Source of the DNA: Cerina litoralis
GTDB lineage: Bacteria > Bacteroidota > Bacteroidia > Flavobacteriales > Flavobacteriaceae
Assembly: GCA_022008415.1 (NCBI GenBank)
Contig: JAIRBC010000008.1
Coordinates: 114,561 to 178,560, forward strand
Length of the DNA stretch: 64,000 nt
Direction of reading: 5' to 3'
Position 1 is the stretch's first letter. Each line of letters starts with the position of its first letter. The notes beneath the pieces are model-generated. The model made no database searches. It worked only from the letters and a program-made list of their open reading frames with translations, and was not told the DNA's origin. Shown piece after piece: positions 44,885 through 53,473 of the stretch. The position numbers and the translations under genes are program-made.

Positions 44885-46234
44885 ATGAAAAATTCAAAAA
44901 ACAATCAACCTATGGAGACAAATCCCTCAAATTCTAGACGGAAATTTTGTAGAAATACCGCCTTGTTAACGGGGGCCATGGTGTTGCCCGTTACGCCTAT
45001 GCACAGTATGATGAACAGCGCTAACGATAAAAAACTGAAGCTTGCCCTTGTGGGTTGTGGAGGCCGTGGTACAGGTGCCGCCAGTCAGGGTCTAACGGCG
45101 GATGATAATGTAGAATTGGTCGCTATGGCGGATGCCTTCGAGGACAGGCTTCAAAGTAGTTTGGAAAACCTTGAAAAACAATTTGAAGGAACCAAAAAGG
45201 TGAATGTGAAGAAAAAACACAGGTTTGTTGGTTTTGAGGCAGCGCAAAGGGCCATGGATATGGCAGATGTTGTCATTTTGGCCACCCCTCCTGGATTTAG
45301 GCCACAGCATTTTGAATATGCCGTGAATACGGGCAAGCATATTTTTATGGAGAAACCCGTAGCTACAGACGTTCCTGGAATTCAAAAAGTTTTGGCGTCC
45401 GCCAAAATTGCAAAGGAAAAGAAATTAAACGTAGTAGTGGGGCTACAGCGACATTATCAGAACAACTACATTGAAATGGCCAAACAGATCAAGGATGGCA
45501 AAGTCGGTAAAATAGTTTCGGGGCAGGTCTATTGGGACAGTAGTGGGGTATGGGTCAGGGAACGTCAGCCCGGACAGAGCGAACTGGAATATCAAATGCG
45601 CAACTGGTATTATTTTAACTGGTTGTGCGGGGACCATATTTTGGAACAGCATATACACAATATAGACGTAGCCAACTGGTTTTTGGGGGAGTATCCCTTA
45701 TCTGCCCAAGGTATGGGAGGCCGACAAGTGAGAACAGGCAAGGAGTACGGGGAAATATTCGACCATCATTTTGTGGAGTTTACGTATCCTAGCGGTGCTG
45801 TTATTGCGAGCCAGTGCCGGCATCAGCCAAATACCTTTAACAGGGTAGGAGAGGTATTTCAAGGGACGATGGGATCAATCGAAATGAATGACGCCGGTTC
45901 TGCTTATATCAGGGACCTGGACGGTGCCGATGTATTTAAGTACCGAGGGAAGGGAGACCCAAATCCTTATCAAGTGGAACACGACAGATTATTTGCTTCT
46001 ATCCGCAACAACGAGGTAATTAACAATGCGGAATATGGTGCCAAAAGTACGATGACCGCCATCATGGGTCGTATGGCCACCTATTCTGGAAAGGTAATCC
46101 TATGGGAGGAAGCCATTAATTCTGGTTTGGTACTCGTCCCCGACAATCTAACTTGGGATTCCAAACCCCCGGTATTGCCCGATGCGGATGGTTTTTATAA
46201 AATCCCTATGCCGGGGCAGACTGTAGTTATGTAA
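44885..46234 (+). CDS. Gfo/Idh/MocA-family oxidoreductase with Tat signal
   Basis: 449 residues. The start is followed by SRRKFCRNTALLTGAMVLP, a twin-arginine export signal; an internal ATG at 44912 would also keep it. The Rossmann loop is ALVGCGGRGTGAASQGL, then ADVVILATPPGFRPQHFEYAVNTGKHIFMEKPVATD with the family EKP motif, and LCGDHILEQHIHNIDVANWFLG in the substrate domain. Secreted, cofactor-bound members of this size include the GH109-like branch, but the specific HxxG-type evidence for glycosidase action was not examined in detail. The substrate is unknown; it is separate from the 22.6 kb paralogue. Confidence 0.9.
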   Translation: MKNSKNNQPMETNPSNSRRKFCRNTALLTGAMVLPVTPMHSMMNSANDKKLKLALVGCGGRGTGAASQGLTADDNVELVAMADAFEDRLQSSLENLEKQFEGTKKVNVKKKHRFVGFEAAQRAMDMADVVILATPPGFRPQHFEYAVNTGKHIFMEKPVATDVPGIQKVLASAKIAKEKKLNVVVGLQRHYQNNYIEMAKQIKDGKVGKIVSGQVYWDSSGVWVRERQPGQSELEYQMRNWYYFNWLCGDHILEQHIHNIDVANWFLGEYPLSAQGMGGRQVRTGKEYGEIFDHHFVEFTYPSGAVIASQCRHQPNTFNRVGEVFQGTMGSIEMNDAGSAYIRDLDGADVFKYRGKGDPNPYQVEHDRLFASIRNNEVINNAEYGAKSTMTAIMGRMATYSGKVILWEEAINSGLVLVPDNLTWDSKPPVLPDADGFYKIPMPGQTVVM

Positions 46235-46432
46235 TAAGGCATAATGGTTTATCAAGGAATTTACGGAAATTTCTAAGATTTGGATAATGGATTTTACTTA
46301 AAAAAGTGCCTCCTCAGTTAGGCTTTATTGGGCAGATGCGCTTTTGACCAAGCTTTTTTGTAAAATGTGGGATTGCCTTGATTTAACCCATTTAATTCCC
46401 CGAGGCATGTCTCTCGGCGGTTCATTTTGGTT

Positions 46433-47278
46433 TTAAAAATTGGCATTGATACTTAAAGTAGGCCCCTTAAACTCTAGGAAGAAAGACCCATTCCATCTTT
46501 CCCGATTTACATCGCCGTAAATCTTAAAATACCTGTAATCCAAATTTACGCTGAAGTGCCTAAAGGCCTGAAATTGCACGCTGGGACCAACATCCCAGAT
46601 TCCGCCGCCGTAGTCCCCCAAATTAATGGCAAGCCAATCTATCTTTCCGGACAGGGACCATTTATCGTTTATTGCGTAGGTATACCGCAGAATAATATTT
46701 GGTAAAGGCGCAACGAAATTGGTGTTTTTATTTTTGTAGTGGACTGTCTGATCGTTGATGGTAGCCTCGCCTTCTAGATGCGGTCTAATCCCCAGGGTAT
46801 GGGCGCCAATACCGATGATCAGATTTTGGTTGGTTTTGTCCATCAACGCATAGCCTACAAGAGCCCTGTAAACATCAAGCCCAAGCCCCCCCTTTACATA
46901 AGTCCCAGCTTTAAGGGTATAGTCCTGCCAATGGAGATCCTCATCCAACTTACGCTCGTTGGATTTATCAAAACTAAAATACTCCCCATATAGCCGCCAA
47001 CGATTAAAAAACCTCCACATTAAATAAACATTCGGCCGGTAGCTCCTACTTTTTAGGTCGAACGCCTTGCCAAAGTCTATTTCATCATTTACCGTGGATC
47101 CGTTGGCCCCTAGGCGTATAACTTGGGAAGGGGAAAAGACGCCCAAGCCAACTACGAATTTGGAAGTAAGTATTGGATTTCTAACATCCGTATTCTGTGC
47201 CTTGGCCGAAGGTTGGTTAAGGAGGCATACCAAAAGGGCAAACATCATTGCGGTTTTGGAAAGAAGGGTTGGTCTCAT
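46433..47278 (-). CDS. Outer-membrane beta-barrel protein, function unknown
   Basis: 281 residues with a signal peptide ending SAKAQ. The mature part is made of amphipathic strands with aromatic belts (YRPNVYLMWRFFNRWRLYGEYFSF, LIIGIGAHTLGIRPHLEG, FSVNLDYRYFKIYGDVNRERWNGSFFLEFKGP) and ends in Phe (SINANF), as expected for a BAM substrate. Roughly 10-12 strands can be drawn. No enzymatic motif is visible. Confidence 0.82.
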   Translation of the reverse strand: MRPTLLSKTAMMFALLVCLLNQPSAKAQNTDVRNPILTSKFVVGLGVFSPSQVIRLGANGSTVNDEIDFGKAFDLKSRSYRPNVYLMWRFFNRWRLYGEYFSFDKSNERKLDEDLHWQDYTLKAGTYVKGGLGLDVYRALVGYALMDKTNQNLIIGIGAHTLGIRPHLEGEATINDQTVHYKNKNTNFVAPLPNIILRYTYAINDKWSLSGKIDWLAINLGDYGGGIWDVGPSVQFQAFRHFSVNLDYRYFKIYGDVNRERWNGSFFLEFKGPTLSINANF

Positions 47279-47475
47279 GTTTGATTCTCTTAGAATTCCT
47301 ATTGAAGGATCCCTATAAAGTTAGTTAATTTTTGTCATTTTTATGAAAAGAAAATTGGATTCAATCAAATACGCGTAAGTTTATGATAATCCTATCACTT
47401 TAAGTACGTACAGGGCCCGATAATGAAGTCTTTAGTTGTTCTAAATGTCGAGCAAAAAATAACCCGGATAAAAAC

Positions 47476-47510
47476 AAAAAGGGGCGATATTATTTAAATT
47501 GCCCCTTTTT
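47476..47510 (-). terminator. Bidirectional terminator
   Basis: aaaaaggggc (47476-47485) and gccccttttt (47501-47510) are perfect 10-base inverted copies. It lies 20 bases past the stop of the minus-strand barrel gene at 47531 and ends that transcript before it reaches the next gene. Confidence 0.88.
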
Positions 47511-47530
47511 GGCTTCTGGATTAGATGATC

Positions 47531-48178
47531 TCAATCTAAAGAAAAGACCAACCCCCCTCCCAAACTGAATTGAAAGATGGTGGAATAACTACTGACCCCG
47601 GTTGCCACACCTCCCGAACCAAAATAGAATCCACCACCAACCGCTTGCACTGCCGATAGGAACTGCATTTGAAGTTTAATTCCGACGCTCTCCGATGCCC
47701 AAAATATACCGCCTAATTTACCGCCCCACGCAAATTTGGTTACGTTAGATTCGTTCCCGTTATCCGGATTGGAAAGACCCGCGGTAAAGATTCCGGCACT
47801 CAGGCCCCCAAAACCTTCAAATTGGGAATTTGGTGCCCGAAAATATTTATTTCCTCCCAACATAATGTAGTTAATATCAAGGTCAAAATCGGTGGTTTTC
47901 ACTACGAGTTGGCCTGGCATTAAATAAGTGGTCGGGGAATGTGTGTCCTGCCTAAAATACGAAAGTTCTAATCCAACAGCGGGCTGTACCCTAAATTCTA
48001 CGCCTACTCCCCATTGGAAACCACCCTTAATTTCTCCGTTGTAATATTCGTACGGGTCGTAGTAAGAATCAAACTTGCTGTTAAAGGCGTAGGCACCATA
48101 GGCGCTTAGATTCACGTTTTGGGCGTAGGTGCTAAAGCCCGTCAGGCCCAAAAAGGCTATTAGAAATGACTTTTTCAT
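47531..48178 (-). CDS. Small outer-membrane beta-barrel protein
   Basis: 215 residues with signal peptide MKKSFLIAFLGLTGFSTYAQ and about eight amphipathic strands (VNLSAYGAYAFNSKFDSYYDPYEYY, GFQWGVGVEFRVQPAVGLELSYFRQD, GFGGLSAGIFTAGLSN, TIFQFSLGGGLVFSLD). It belongs to the OmpA-barrel-like/porin-family proteins common in Bacteroidota. Its transcript ends at the terminator downstream. No ligand or partner is indicated. Confidence 0.82.
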   Translation of the reverse strand: MKKSFLIAFLGLTGFSTYAQNVNLSAYGAYAFNSKFDSYYDPYEYYNGEIKGGFQWGVGVEFRVQPAVGLELSYFRQDTHSPTTYLMPGQLVVKTTDFDLDINYIMLGGNKYFRAPNSQFEGFGGLSAGIFTAGLSNPDNGNESNVTKFAWGGKLGGIFWASESVGIKLQMQFLSAVQAVGGGFYFGSGGVATGVSSYSTIFQFSLGGGLVFSLD

Positions 48179-48210
48179 AGGTTAATGTTTAATTTGGATA
48201 TAATTAGGTT

Positions 48211-48407
48211 TATAGAGGTCAGTAGATAGTTGCCTACTTTAAACCTTGGCAATATGGCACTCAGGGTGGCTATTTTACAATTTGATAGCTCAACATGACC
48301 GTCGAGACCCCTCCGGCTATCGCCACCTCCCCTTGGAAATAAGGGGAGGACCCATTTAAGGGTGCTTTTTGTCAGACGTAATATGTATTTAACTACTGAC
48401 CTCTATA
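48211..48407. repeat. MITE-like element flanked by 15-bp inverted repeats
   Basis: tatagaggtcagtag (48211-48225) and ctactgacctctata (48393-48407) are perfect inverted copies enclosing 167 noncoding bases, inside which cctcccctt/aaggggagg (48326-48349) forms a 9-bp hairpin. Size, terminal inverted repeats and lack of coding suggest a miniature transposable element. No target-site duplication is obvious. The remaining gap up to 48607 holds no gene. Confidence 0.45.
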
Positions 48408-48607
48408 GGTTTATATTATTATAATTAAAATTGGCGATAAAATACTAAAATCTCCATTCAACATATAGAACTCGTCCTAGTTCATATTTAAAAGAAATAA
48501 TCGCAAAGCACCTCTCAATCGATCGATGAATCCACAAAAACAGAATGACACCTAAAAATAAGGAAGGGTCGCTCTAGATTGGTGCTTAAGCCCTCAGGTT
48601 CAGGAGT

Positions 48608-49642
48608 CTACTCCTCCTTTACTTCCACGATTTCATACATGTCCTTGCCGTCTACTTGAACGGGTTGATAGTACGTTTCGCCAAACTGCACATACGTTTG
48701 CTCCCCTATTTTCACTTCTTCCCCCCCTTCGGGCAGGTTAGGTACAATAGTTCCAGCCGTTGGTGGAACTACCTTGTATTTATTACCATCTTTTTCGTAA
48801 TAGCTGCCGCCGTAGTAATAGTTATTTGTAGTCTCATTTACCTTTACGGTTTGGGCTTCCTTGGGCAGTGCCGAAACCGTGGCACCTACGGGAGCTTCTA
48901 CAACAGTATATCCACCATCGGATTGTATATAATAAACACCTTGGTCATAATAATATTGTTGATTTTCAATACTTACTATAATCGCGGTTGTGGCAATCGT
49001 TGCAATAAAAAAGCCCCAAGGATGCCATACTGGCCCCCAGTAGAAAGGCCTGTATGGGTGATAATAATAAGGATGAAAACTGTAATAGCCACGGCCTCCG
49101 TAATAGTATGGAGGACGGATGTAGGCTCTAGATGGAGCGACTACCCTGGTGTTTCGGGTGTTATGGATATTGGTATGCCTACTATTATCTACATTAATGT
49201 TTACATTATTGCGATTTTTACTAACATCGACCCTGTTACCTACGTTATTGTTCTTGGCTTTATTCCTTACATTTTTATTTCCGCTTGCATTGTTTTTAAT
49301 ATCAGAGGTTAACGGACGGTTGGTAGCACGGTTTTTAGTACCACTCCGATCTACTTTAGGTGAGGTCTTTATTGCAGGCTTAGTACGCGAAGGTGTCTTA
49401 TGACTTCCCCCATTGATGGTTTTGTGCGATGCCCTGGATGGTTTAGAATAGTTGGATCTGCTTGGAGCAGAATGCGATGGGGCAGGTCTGCTCATGGCAC
49501 TTCCACCTCGGTGGACTCCACCACCACCTCGCATTCCCCCTCCACCAAACCGCTGGGCTTGAATGGAAAGAGGTGCCAACAGGAGGATGAGCCCCAGTAA
49601 CAACCCGGGTTTTATTGTTTTGGACTTTTTAAGTGTTCCCAT
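48608..49642 (-). CDS. DUF6515-family exported protein
   Basis: About 344 residues from the ATG at 49642, chosen because it gives a clean signal peptide (KKSKTIKPGLLLGLILLLAP, ending IQAQ) and leaves about 38 bases after the upstream gene; the longer frame nearly abuts that gene's stop. The mature protein has a low-complexity Gly/Arg/Ser/Asn region (residues 30-150), a Tyr-rich stretch (YYYGGRGYYSFHPYYYHPYRPFYWG), a short hydrophobic segment (WGFFIATIATTAIIVS) and repeated YYYDQGVYY / YYYGGSYYEKDGNKYKVV modules typical of DUF6515. Envelope location is likely; function unknown. Confidence 0.82.
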   Translation of the reverse strand: MGTLKKSKTIKPGLLLGLILLLAPLSIQAQRFGGGGMRGGGGVHRGGSAMSRPAPSHSAPSRSNYSKPSRASHKTINGGSHKTPSRTKPAIKTSPKVDRSGTKNRATNRPLTSDIKNNASGNKNVRNKAKNNNVGNRVDVSKNRNNVNINVDNSRHTNIHNTRNTRVVAPSRAYIRPPYYYGGRGYYSFHPYYYHPYRPFYWGPVWHPWGFFIATIATTAIIVSIENQQYYYDQGVYYIQSDGGYTVVEAPVGATVSALPKEAQTVKVNETTNNYYYGGSYYEKDGNKYKVVPPTAGTIVPNLPEGGEEVKIGEQTYVQFGETYYQPVQVDGKDMYEIVEVKEE

Positions 49643-49679
49643 GTGTAATATTTTCAAGTTAATATAAAAACGGTTCAAT

Positions 49680-50405
49680 TTAGGATTGGGGCAATATGGC
49701 TACTTCCCTTGAGCTTGGGGGAGGCAGAAAATCAAATACGGTGTTGGGAATAACCGGATTTAAAATCCAATCGCTAAACGTGGCCTCGAATTGACGGTTG
49801 TCTTTATTCTTATATGTAATTAAAAACTTTTTCGGTAAGGTAATGGCTCCGTCATTGATCCAGAACTGTATATTGACATTCTTATTGGTGGCCATGATGT
49901 AAAAACAGTCCTGTCCCTCAATTTTCCGCTTTCCTAATAGAACGATGTTGTCAAACTGGGCGACAAGGTCGTCCGTAAAAGTGGGGTTAAGAAAGTCCGC
50001 GGCTGGGAAATCCACGCCATAGTCGTGATGTATGGTGTCTATCATATCAATAATATTGTTCGGTGCTTCCACAATGGTATAATTGTTTTCGTTATAGTTG
50101 TAGCGGGCTAGGTATTTCCCGTTATACCAAAAACCAATGTGGCCCCTATCCCCATGAGTCTGTACGCTCATCTTATTTGGCCCTACCAATTGCACTTTGT
50201 CGGTCGCAAAGTGTTTTTCCGGGCCGTAAGCGTTTACCAAAACATCTTCAGACCGGTGTAGGGTGTAGCTGCAGGATTCGAGCTCTCCTATAACGGAGGC
50301 CATACGGTCAAATAAATACAACGCGGATGAAGAATCCTTTTGCACTGCTTGAGCCTCCATAAAAACAGGTGCTACAACGGTTACTATTAGGAGTAATCTT
50401 TTCAT
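49680..50405 (-). CDS. DUF2092-domain exported protein
   Basis: 241 residues, with signal peptide MKRLLLIVTVVAPVFMEAQ. The body resembles LolA/outer-membrane lipoprotein carrier-like DUF2092 proteins: YLFDRMASVIGELESCSYTL, NKMSVQTHGDRGHIGFWYNGKYLARYN and IEGQDCFYIMATNKNVNIQFWINDGAITLPKKFLITY. It is followed by the DUF6515 gene after about 38 bases on the same strand; the two families are found next to each other here as a probable operon. Function is unknown. Confidence 0.83.
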   Translation of the reverse strand: MKRLLLIVTVVAPVFMEAQAVQKDSSSALYLFDRMASVIGELESCSYTLHRSEDVLVNAYGPEKHFATDKVQLVGPNKMSVQTHGDRGHIGFWYNGKYLARYNYNENNYTIVEAPNNIIDMIDTIHHDYGVDFPAADFLNPTFTDDLVAQFDNIVLLGKRKIEGQDCFYIMATNKNVNIQFWINDGAITLPKKFLITYKNKDNRQFEATFSDWILNPVIPNTVFDFLPPPSSREVAILPQS

Positions 50406-50563
50406 GTTTTCTGTTTTACAATATTTTAATTCGTGATTGTGTCAAAGCGTATTTCTAAAACCCGTTTATGATGGACAACTTGCACTTTACATAAAGAAGC
50501 CACAGGTGTTGCCAAGGCATTATATTTGGATTACTTCGGATGATTTTAGAAATAATTGCTAAA

Positions 50564-50592
50564 TTGAAAAAAAGTAAAACTAATACATTTTG
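50564..50592 (+). promoter_or_regulatory. Candidate promoter of the DUF2490 gene
   Basis: ttg (50564-50566) and tacattttg (50584-50592) with 17 bases between resemble the Bacteroidota promoter, but the -7 box has one extra T. The leader to the ATG at 50779 would be about 180 bases. Confidence 0.3.
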
Positions 50593-50778
50593 TTTATTAT
50601 GAAATTATTTTAATTAAATAACAAAAAAAAAATAGTGTTCAAAATAATGGATTTCGATAAATCCAATGCTATATTTGTTTCGCTAAAATATAATCTCGCC
50701 GTTGATTATTTAATGAAGATTTATTGTCAAATTTCCTCATCCCTCCCATTTCAAATCAATATTTTGACTACAAGATCC

Positions 50779-51594
50779 ATGGTTTCTAGAATTAAACCCA
50801 TAAAATGGGTATTGTGTATTCTTTTATGGGGAATTGTTTTAGATTCATACGCTCAGGAAGACTCCGACTTTACCCAACAACTTTGGGCGAGCTTCAATCC
50901 TTCCTATAAATTGACCGAGAAAAAGCAGATCAAGGGGGACCTTGGTTACAGGACCATATCCCCTCCCAGTTGGAATAGGCTCATTGCAAGGGGAGGGTTG
51001 GAAGTTGTTACGGATGGGTTGATCTTAAAGAATTTTAAAAAAATTAAGACCCAGGAGAACTACACCTACGGGGCCGGAATGTTTTATTTAAACAGCGATA
51101 CGGGCTCCAATTCTTTTGAGATAAGGCCTTATCAAGGTTATCGGGTATCCTTTAATGTCAGCAATCGCCTGGCATTTGGCCAGTACATAAGGTTAGAGGA
51201 ACGCTTTGTTTTCTCTAAGTCGAGTGGCAATGTATTTGGGGTTCGTTTGCGCTATCAGATATTAGGTAATATAAATTTGGAAGGACTCATTTTTCAAGAG
51301 GGAACGGGCATATATTTTCCGATAGGGGTCGAATTTTTCTTCAATATTAGGAAGACCTCACAGTTTAACGACGTTCTCCGGGTTTCCCCTGGTATAGGGT
51401 ATCAGATAAATCCTGGATTTAAAATTCAGGGGGGCATTGCCTATCACTATACCCAAGACGAGGCGGGAGAAGTAGCAAAGAGCAACGATTTTATTTATCA
51501 GTTCAAATTGTTTAAGACTTTGAACTTCGGTAAAAAAGCACCGTCAGTTGAGCCCGACCAACCCCCTGGGGAAACCAACTTCCAAGAACTTTGA
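50779..51594 (+). CDS. DUF2490 outer-membrane protein
   Basis: About 271 residues from the ATG at 50779, where a signal peptide begins (MVSRIKPIKWVLCILLWGIV, ending SYAQ); the frame is open further upstream, but those codons are not signal-like. The mature part is a beta-barrel: DFTQQLWASFNPSYKLTEKKQIKGDLGYRT, a central ENYTYGAGMFYLN and GVRLRYQILGNINLEGLIFQEGTGIYFPIG, matching DUF2490. After the last strand a Pro/Glu-rich tail (EPDQPPGETNFQEL) is present. Function unknown. Confidence 0.85.
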   Translation: MVSRIKPIKWVLCILLWGIVLDSYAQEDSDFTQQLWASFNPSYKLTEKKQIKGDLGYRTISPPSWNRLIARGGLEVVTDGLILKNFKKIKTQENYTYGAGMFYLNSDTGSNSFEIRPYQGYRVSFNVSNRLAFGQYIRLEERFVFSKSSGNVFGVRLRYQILGNINLEGLIFQEGTGIYFPIGVEFFFNIRKTSQFNDVLRVSPGIGYQINPGFKIQGGIAYHYTQDEAGEVAKSNDFIYQFKLFKTLNFGKKAPSVEPDQPPGETNFQEL

Positions 51595-51681
51595 CCCTCC
51601 TATTACGTTTCGGTTTATGTTCGGCGCAGTAGGAAAAAAGTGTATGGTGAAATGCTGGTAATTGATTTTTAGTTTTCGGGG

Positions 51682-51801
51682 TTACCTCTTAAACTTTCTG
51701 TTATTTCGGAATCGGTTTGCGGCATATATTACAATCAACACTAGAATGAGCAATGGAAACATAAACCTGCCGTTGACAATGGATAGGTGTATCATAATCA
51801 T
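51682..51801 (-). CDS. 39-residue membrane peptide coupled to the enoyl-CoA hydratase gene
   Basis: The ATG at 51801 overlaps the TGA of the upstream gene in the form ATGA, and the frame runs to TAA at 51682-51684. The product starts MIMIHLSIVNGRFMF, has one hydrophobic helix (PLLILVLIVIYAANRF) and a basic tail (RNNRKFKR), so it is a single-span membrane protein with the tail inside by the positive-inside rule. Family not recognised. The overlap and membrane-protein composition argue for a real, translationally coupled gene. Confidence 0.55.
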   Translation of the reverse strand: MIMIHLSIVNGRFMFPLLILVLIVIYAANRFRNNRKFKR

Positions 51802-52568
51802 CTATTTTTAAATGCAATTAGGGATTTTTTGGTTTCCGGGGAAAGGGCAAGTTTGCCTGATTGTTCGGCACGTTCCATTAAAAGTACGTCCCACTGCTCG
51901 CAGCCTTCCCATAATGCCATTTTCATTTCAGCCAATGCATGTGGATTAAAGGAACTCATTTTTTGGAGGTAGAAATCCAATTCCTTGTCCATTTCCTTTA
52001 CTTTTTCAAAGACCTTGGTAAACAATCCTTTTTCCTTGGCCCAATAGGCATCTTTCCATTCGGTTGGTGCAAAGGCCAATTCAGCCAGTGCTGCTTTGCC
52101 TATTTTTCGTTCCACGACGGGGGCTATGACCAAGGGTGCGATCCCAATACTAAGCTCCGAAAGCCGTACGGATGCCTCCTCTACCGCGAAGACATAGTCA
52201 CACGCTGAAATTAATCCTACCCCGCCTCCGACCGCCTTGCCCTGGACTCTTCCAATGATGGGTTGTGGACAAGAGCGCATTGCGTTGAAAACCTTTGCAA
52301 ATCCACCAAAAAATGCCTTTCCCTCCGCCAAATTAGAAACGGATAGGAGCTCATTGAAGGACGCGCCGGCACAGAAGGCCTGATCTCCTTCCGATCGAAG
52401 AACGATAAGTGAGATTTCCTCGTTTTTGGAAAGTTCTTGAAGCGATACAACAAGCCTATCCAAAAGTACCGACACAAAGGAATTGCTGGCCGGATGCCCA
52501 AATTCCAATGTGGCTACCCTGTTGTTTATTTTAGTGTAAAGGCTTCCGTTTTCTCGGGGAGTGGACAT
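51798..52568 (-). CDS. Enoyl-CoA hydratase/isomerase-family protein
   Basis: 256 residues with the crotonase fold: an oxyanion-hole segment GDQAFCAGASFNELL, the second CoA-site loop GRVQGKAVGGGVGLISACDYVFA and the Glu-bearing SVRLSELSIGIAPLVIAP. The first of the two usual catalytic glutamates aligns with LSELSIG; the second position (in the following helix, AALAEL) is less clear. It may act in branched-chain amino-acid or fatty-acid breakdown. A small membrane ORF overlaps its stop, and a palindrome lies 31 bases upstream of its start. Confidence 0.87.
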   Translation of the reverse strand: MSTPRENGSLYTKINNRVATLEFGHPASNSFVSVLLDRLVVSLQELSKNEEISLIVLRSEGDQAFCAGASFNELLSVSNLAEGKAFFGGFAKVFNAMRSCPQPIIGRVQGKAVGGGVGLISACDYVFAVEEASVRLSELSIGIAPLVIAPVVERKIGKAALAELAFAPTEWKDAYWAKEKGLFTKVFEKVKEMDKELDFYLQKMSSFNPHALAEMKMALWEGCEQWDVLLMERAEQSGKLALSPETKKSLIAFKNR

Positions 52569-52598
52569 TTTAGGCTACGGGTTATAAAGTTTTTAGTC

Positions 52599-52619
52599 AA
52601 TCCATCCGTCGGATGGATT
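52599..52619. promoter_or_regulatory. Palindrome upstream of the enoyl-CoA hydratase gene (possible operator)
   Basis: aatccatccg (52599-52608) and cggatggatt (52610-52619) form a perfect 10-base inverted repeat with a single central base. It lies 31 bases upstream of the minus-strand start, where a repressor site would be expected. A hairpin in the leader is the alternative. Confidence 0.45.
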
Positions 52620-52768
52620 ACGGATTAATAAACCAAAATTAGTTGTTTTGCGATAGGAGGTAAAATTTTTCGGAAATTTTTTGCAGAATAGCGGGGGCAA
52701 TTCAAAGATATTGGCCCACAAATCTGTTCAATTGAATAATTCATCTTAATAGTTCCATTTCCGCTCTG

Positions 52769-52798
52769 TTGGATTTACAAAGGAATTCGCTAAATTTG
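52769..52798 (+). promoter_or_regulatory. Bacteroidota-type promoter of the GAF gene
   Basis: ttg (52769-52771) and taaatttg (52791-52798) match -33 and TAnnTTTG with 19 bases between. The start codon at 52818 follows 20 bases later, giving a very short leader. Confidence 0.7.
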
Positions 52799-52817
52799 AG
52801 TAGTTAAATTATAGATT

Positions 52818-53291
52818 ATGAGCGATACCAATAGGTCAAAGCTAGACGCGATTACCGCCTTGCTTGATAGAGATAAGATTAATTGGCAGGAGGTTCTTGA
52901 GGAAGTGGTTAAGAGCTTTGATTGTACAACCGGAACGCTCCATTTTTTGGATGGGAAAACAAATCTTCTAATCTTGGAGGCACAACTGGGGATCCCACCT
53001 TTCCTGATACCCAAGGTTTCAAAGATTCCAATAGGCAAAGGCATGGCCGGCATTGCTGCCGAACGTCGGGAACCTGTAGAAATGTGTAATCTTCAGACCG
53101 ATGATTCTGGCGTGGCAAGACCGGCAGCCAAAGAAACTAAAGTGGAAGGTTCCCTCGCCGCACCCATGATGTTAAATGGGGAACTTTTTGGAACCTTGGG
53201 GATTGCAAAACCCATTCCTTATGATTTTAAAGAACAGGAAATATGGGATATATTATCCATCGGTGAGAAAATAAGCAAAAAAATCAAGTAA
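52818..53291 (+). CDS. Single-domain GAF protein
   Basis: 157 residues making up one GAF domain and little else: DCTTGTLHFLDGKTNLLILEAQLGIPPFLIPKVSKIPIGKGMAGIAAERREPVEMCNLQTDD-type pattern, then SLAAPMMLNGELFGTLGIAKP. No output domain is attached, so it may act in trans as a small-molecule or redox sensor, or as a methionine-sulfoxide-reductase-like protein; the single cysteines at about 34 and 92 do not match the three-cysteine fRMsr pattern clearly. A good promoter lies just upstream. Confidence 0.85.
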   Translation: MSDTNRSKLDAITALLDRDKINWQEVLEEVVKSFDCTTGTLHFLDGKTNLLILEAQLGIPPFLIPKVSKIPIGKGMAGIAAERREPVEMCNLQTDDSGVARPAAKETKVEGSLAAPMMLNGELFGTLGIAKPIPYDFKEQEIWDILSIGEKISKKIK

Positions 53292-53371
53292 TTTCTGGGC
53301 CTTTTTGGCTAATGTTCGGATAATAATTGCATCAAACTAGGGGTTGCGTTCGCAATATTGTCAATTTGCAA

Positions 53372-53379
53372 TATCTTTG
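53372..53379 (+). promoter_or_regulatory. Candidate -7 box for the universal stress gene
   Basis: tatctttg fits TAnnTTTG exactly, about 95 bases before the ATG. The nearest ttg words are at spacings of 11 and 25 bases, outside the usual range, so the match is partial. Confidence 0.35.
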
Positions 53380-53473
53380 TCGACGGCTAACGATTTTATC
53401 CTTCGCTGGTGAATTAATTAATTTTAATATATTTTTTGGGTTCGGTCCCGAAATTAGAAATTAAATATAAGTT

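Noticed and set aside
48656..49403. Plus-strand hydrophobic frames opposite the DUF6515 gene
   Set aside because: The hydrophobicity comes from reading the complement of Tyr/Asn-rich codons; the minus-strand gene has a signal peptide and family motifs.
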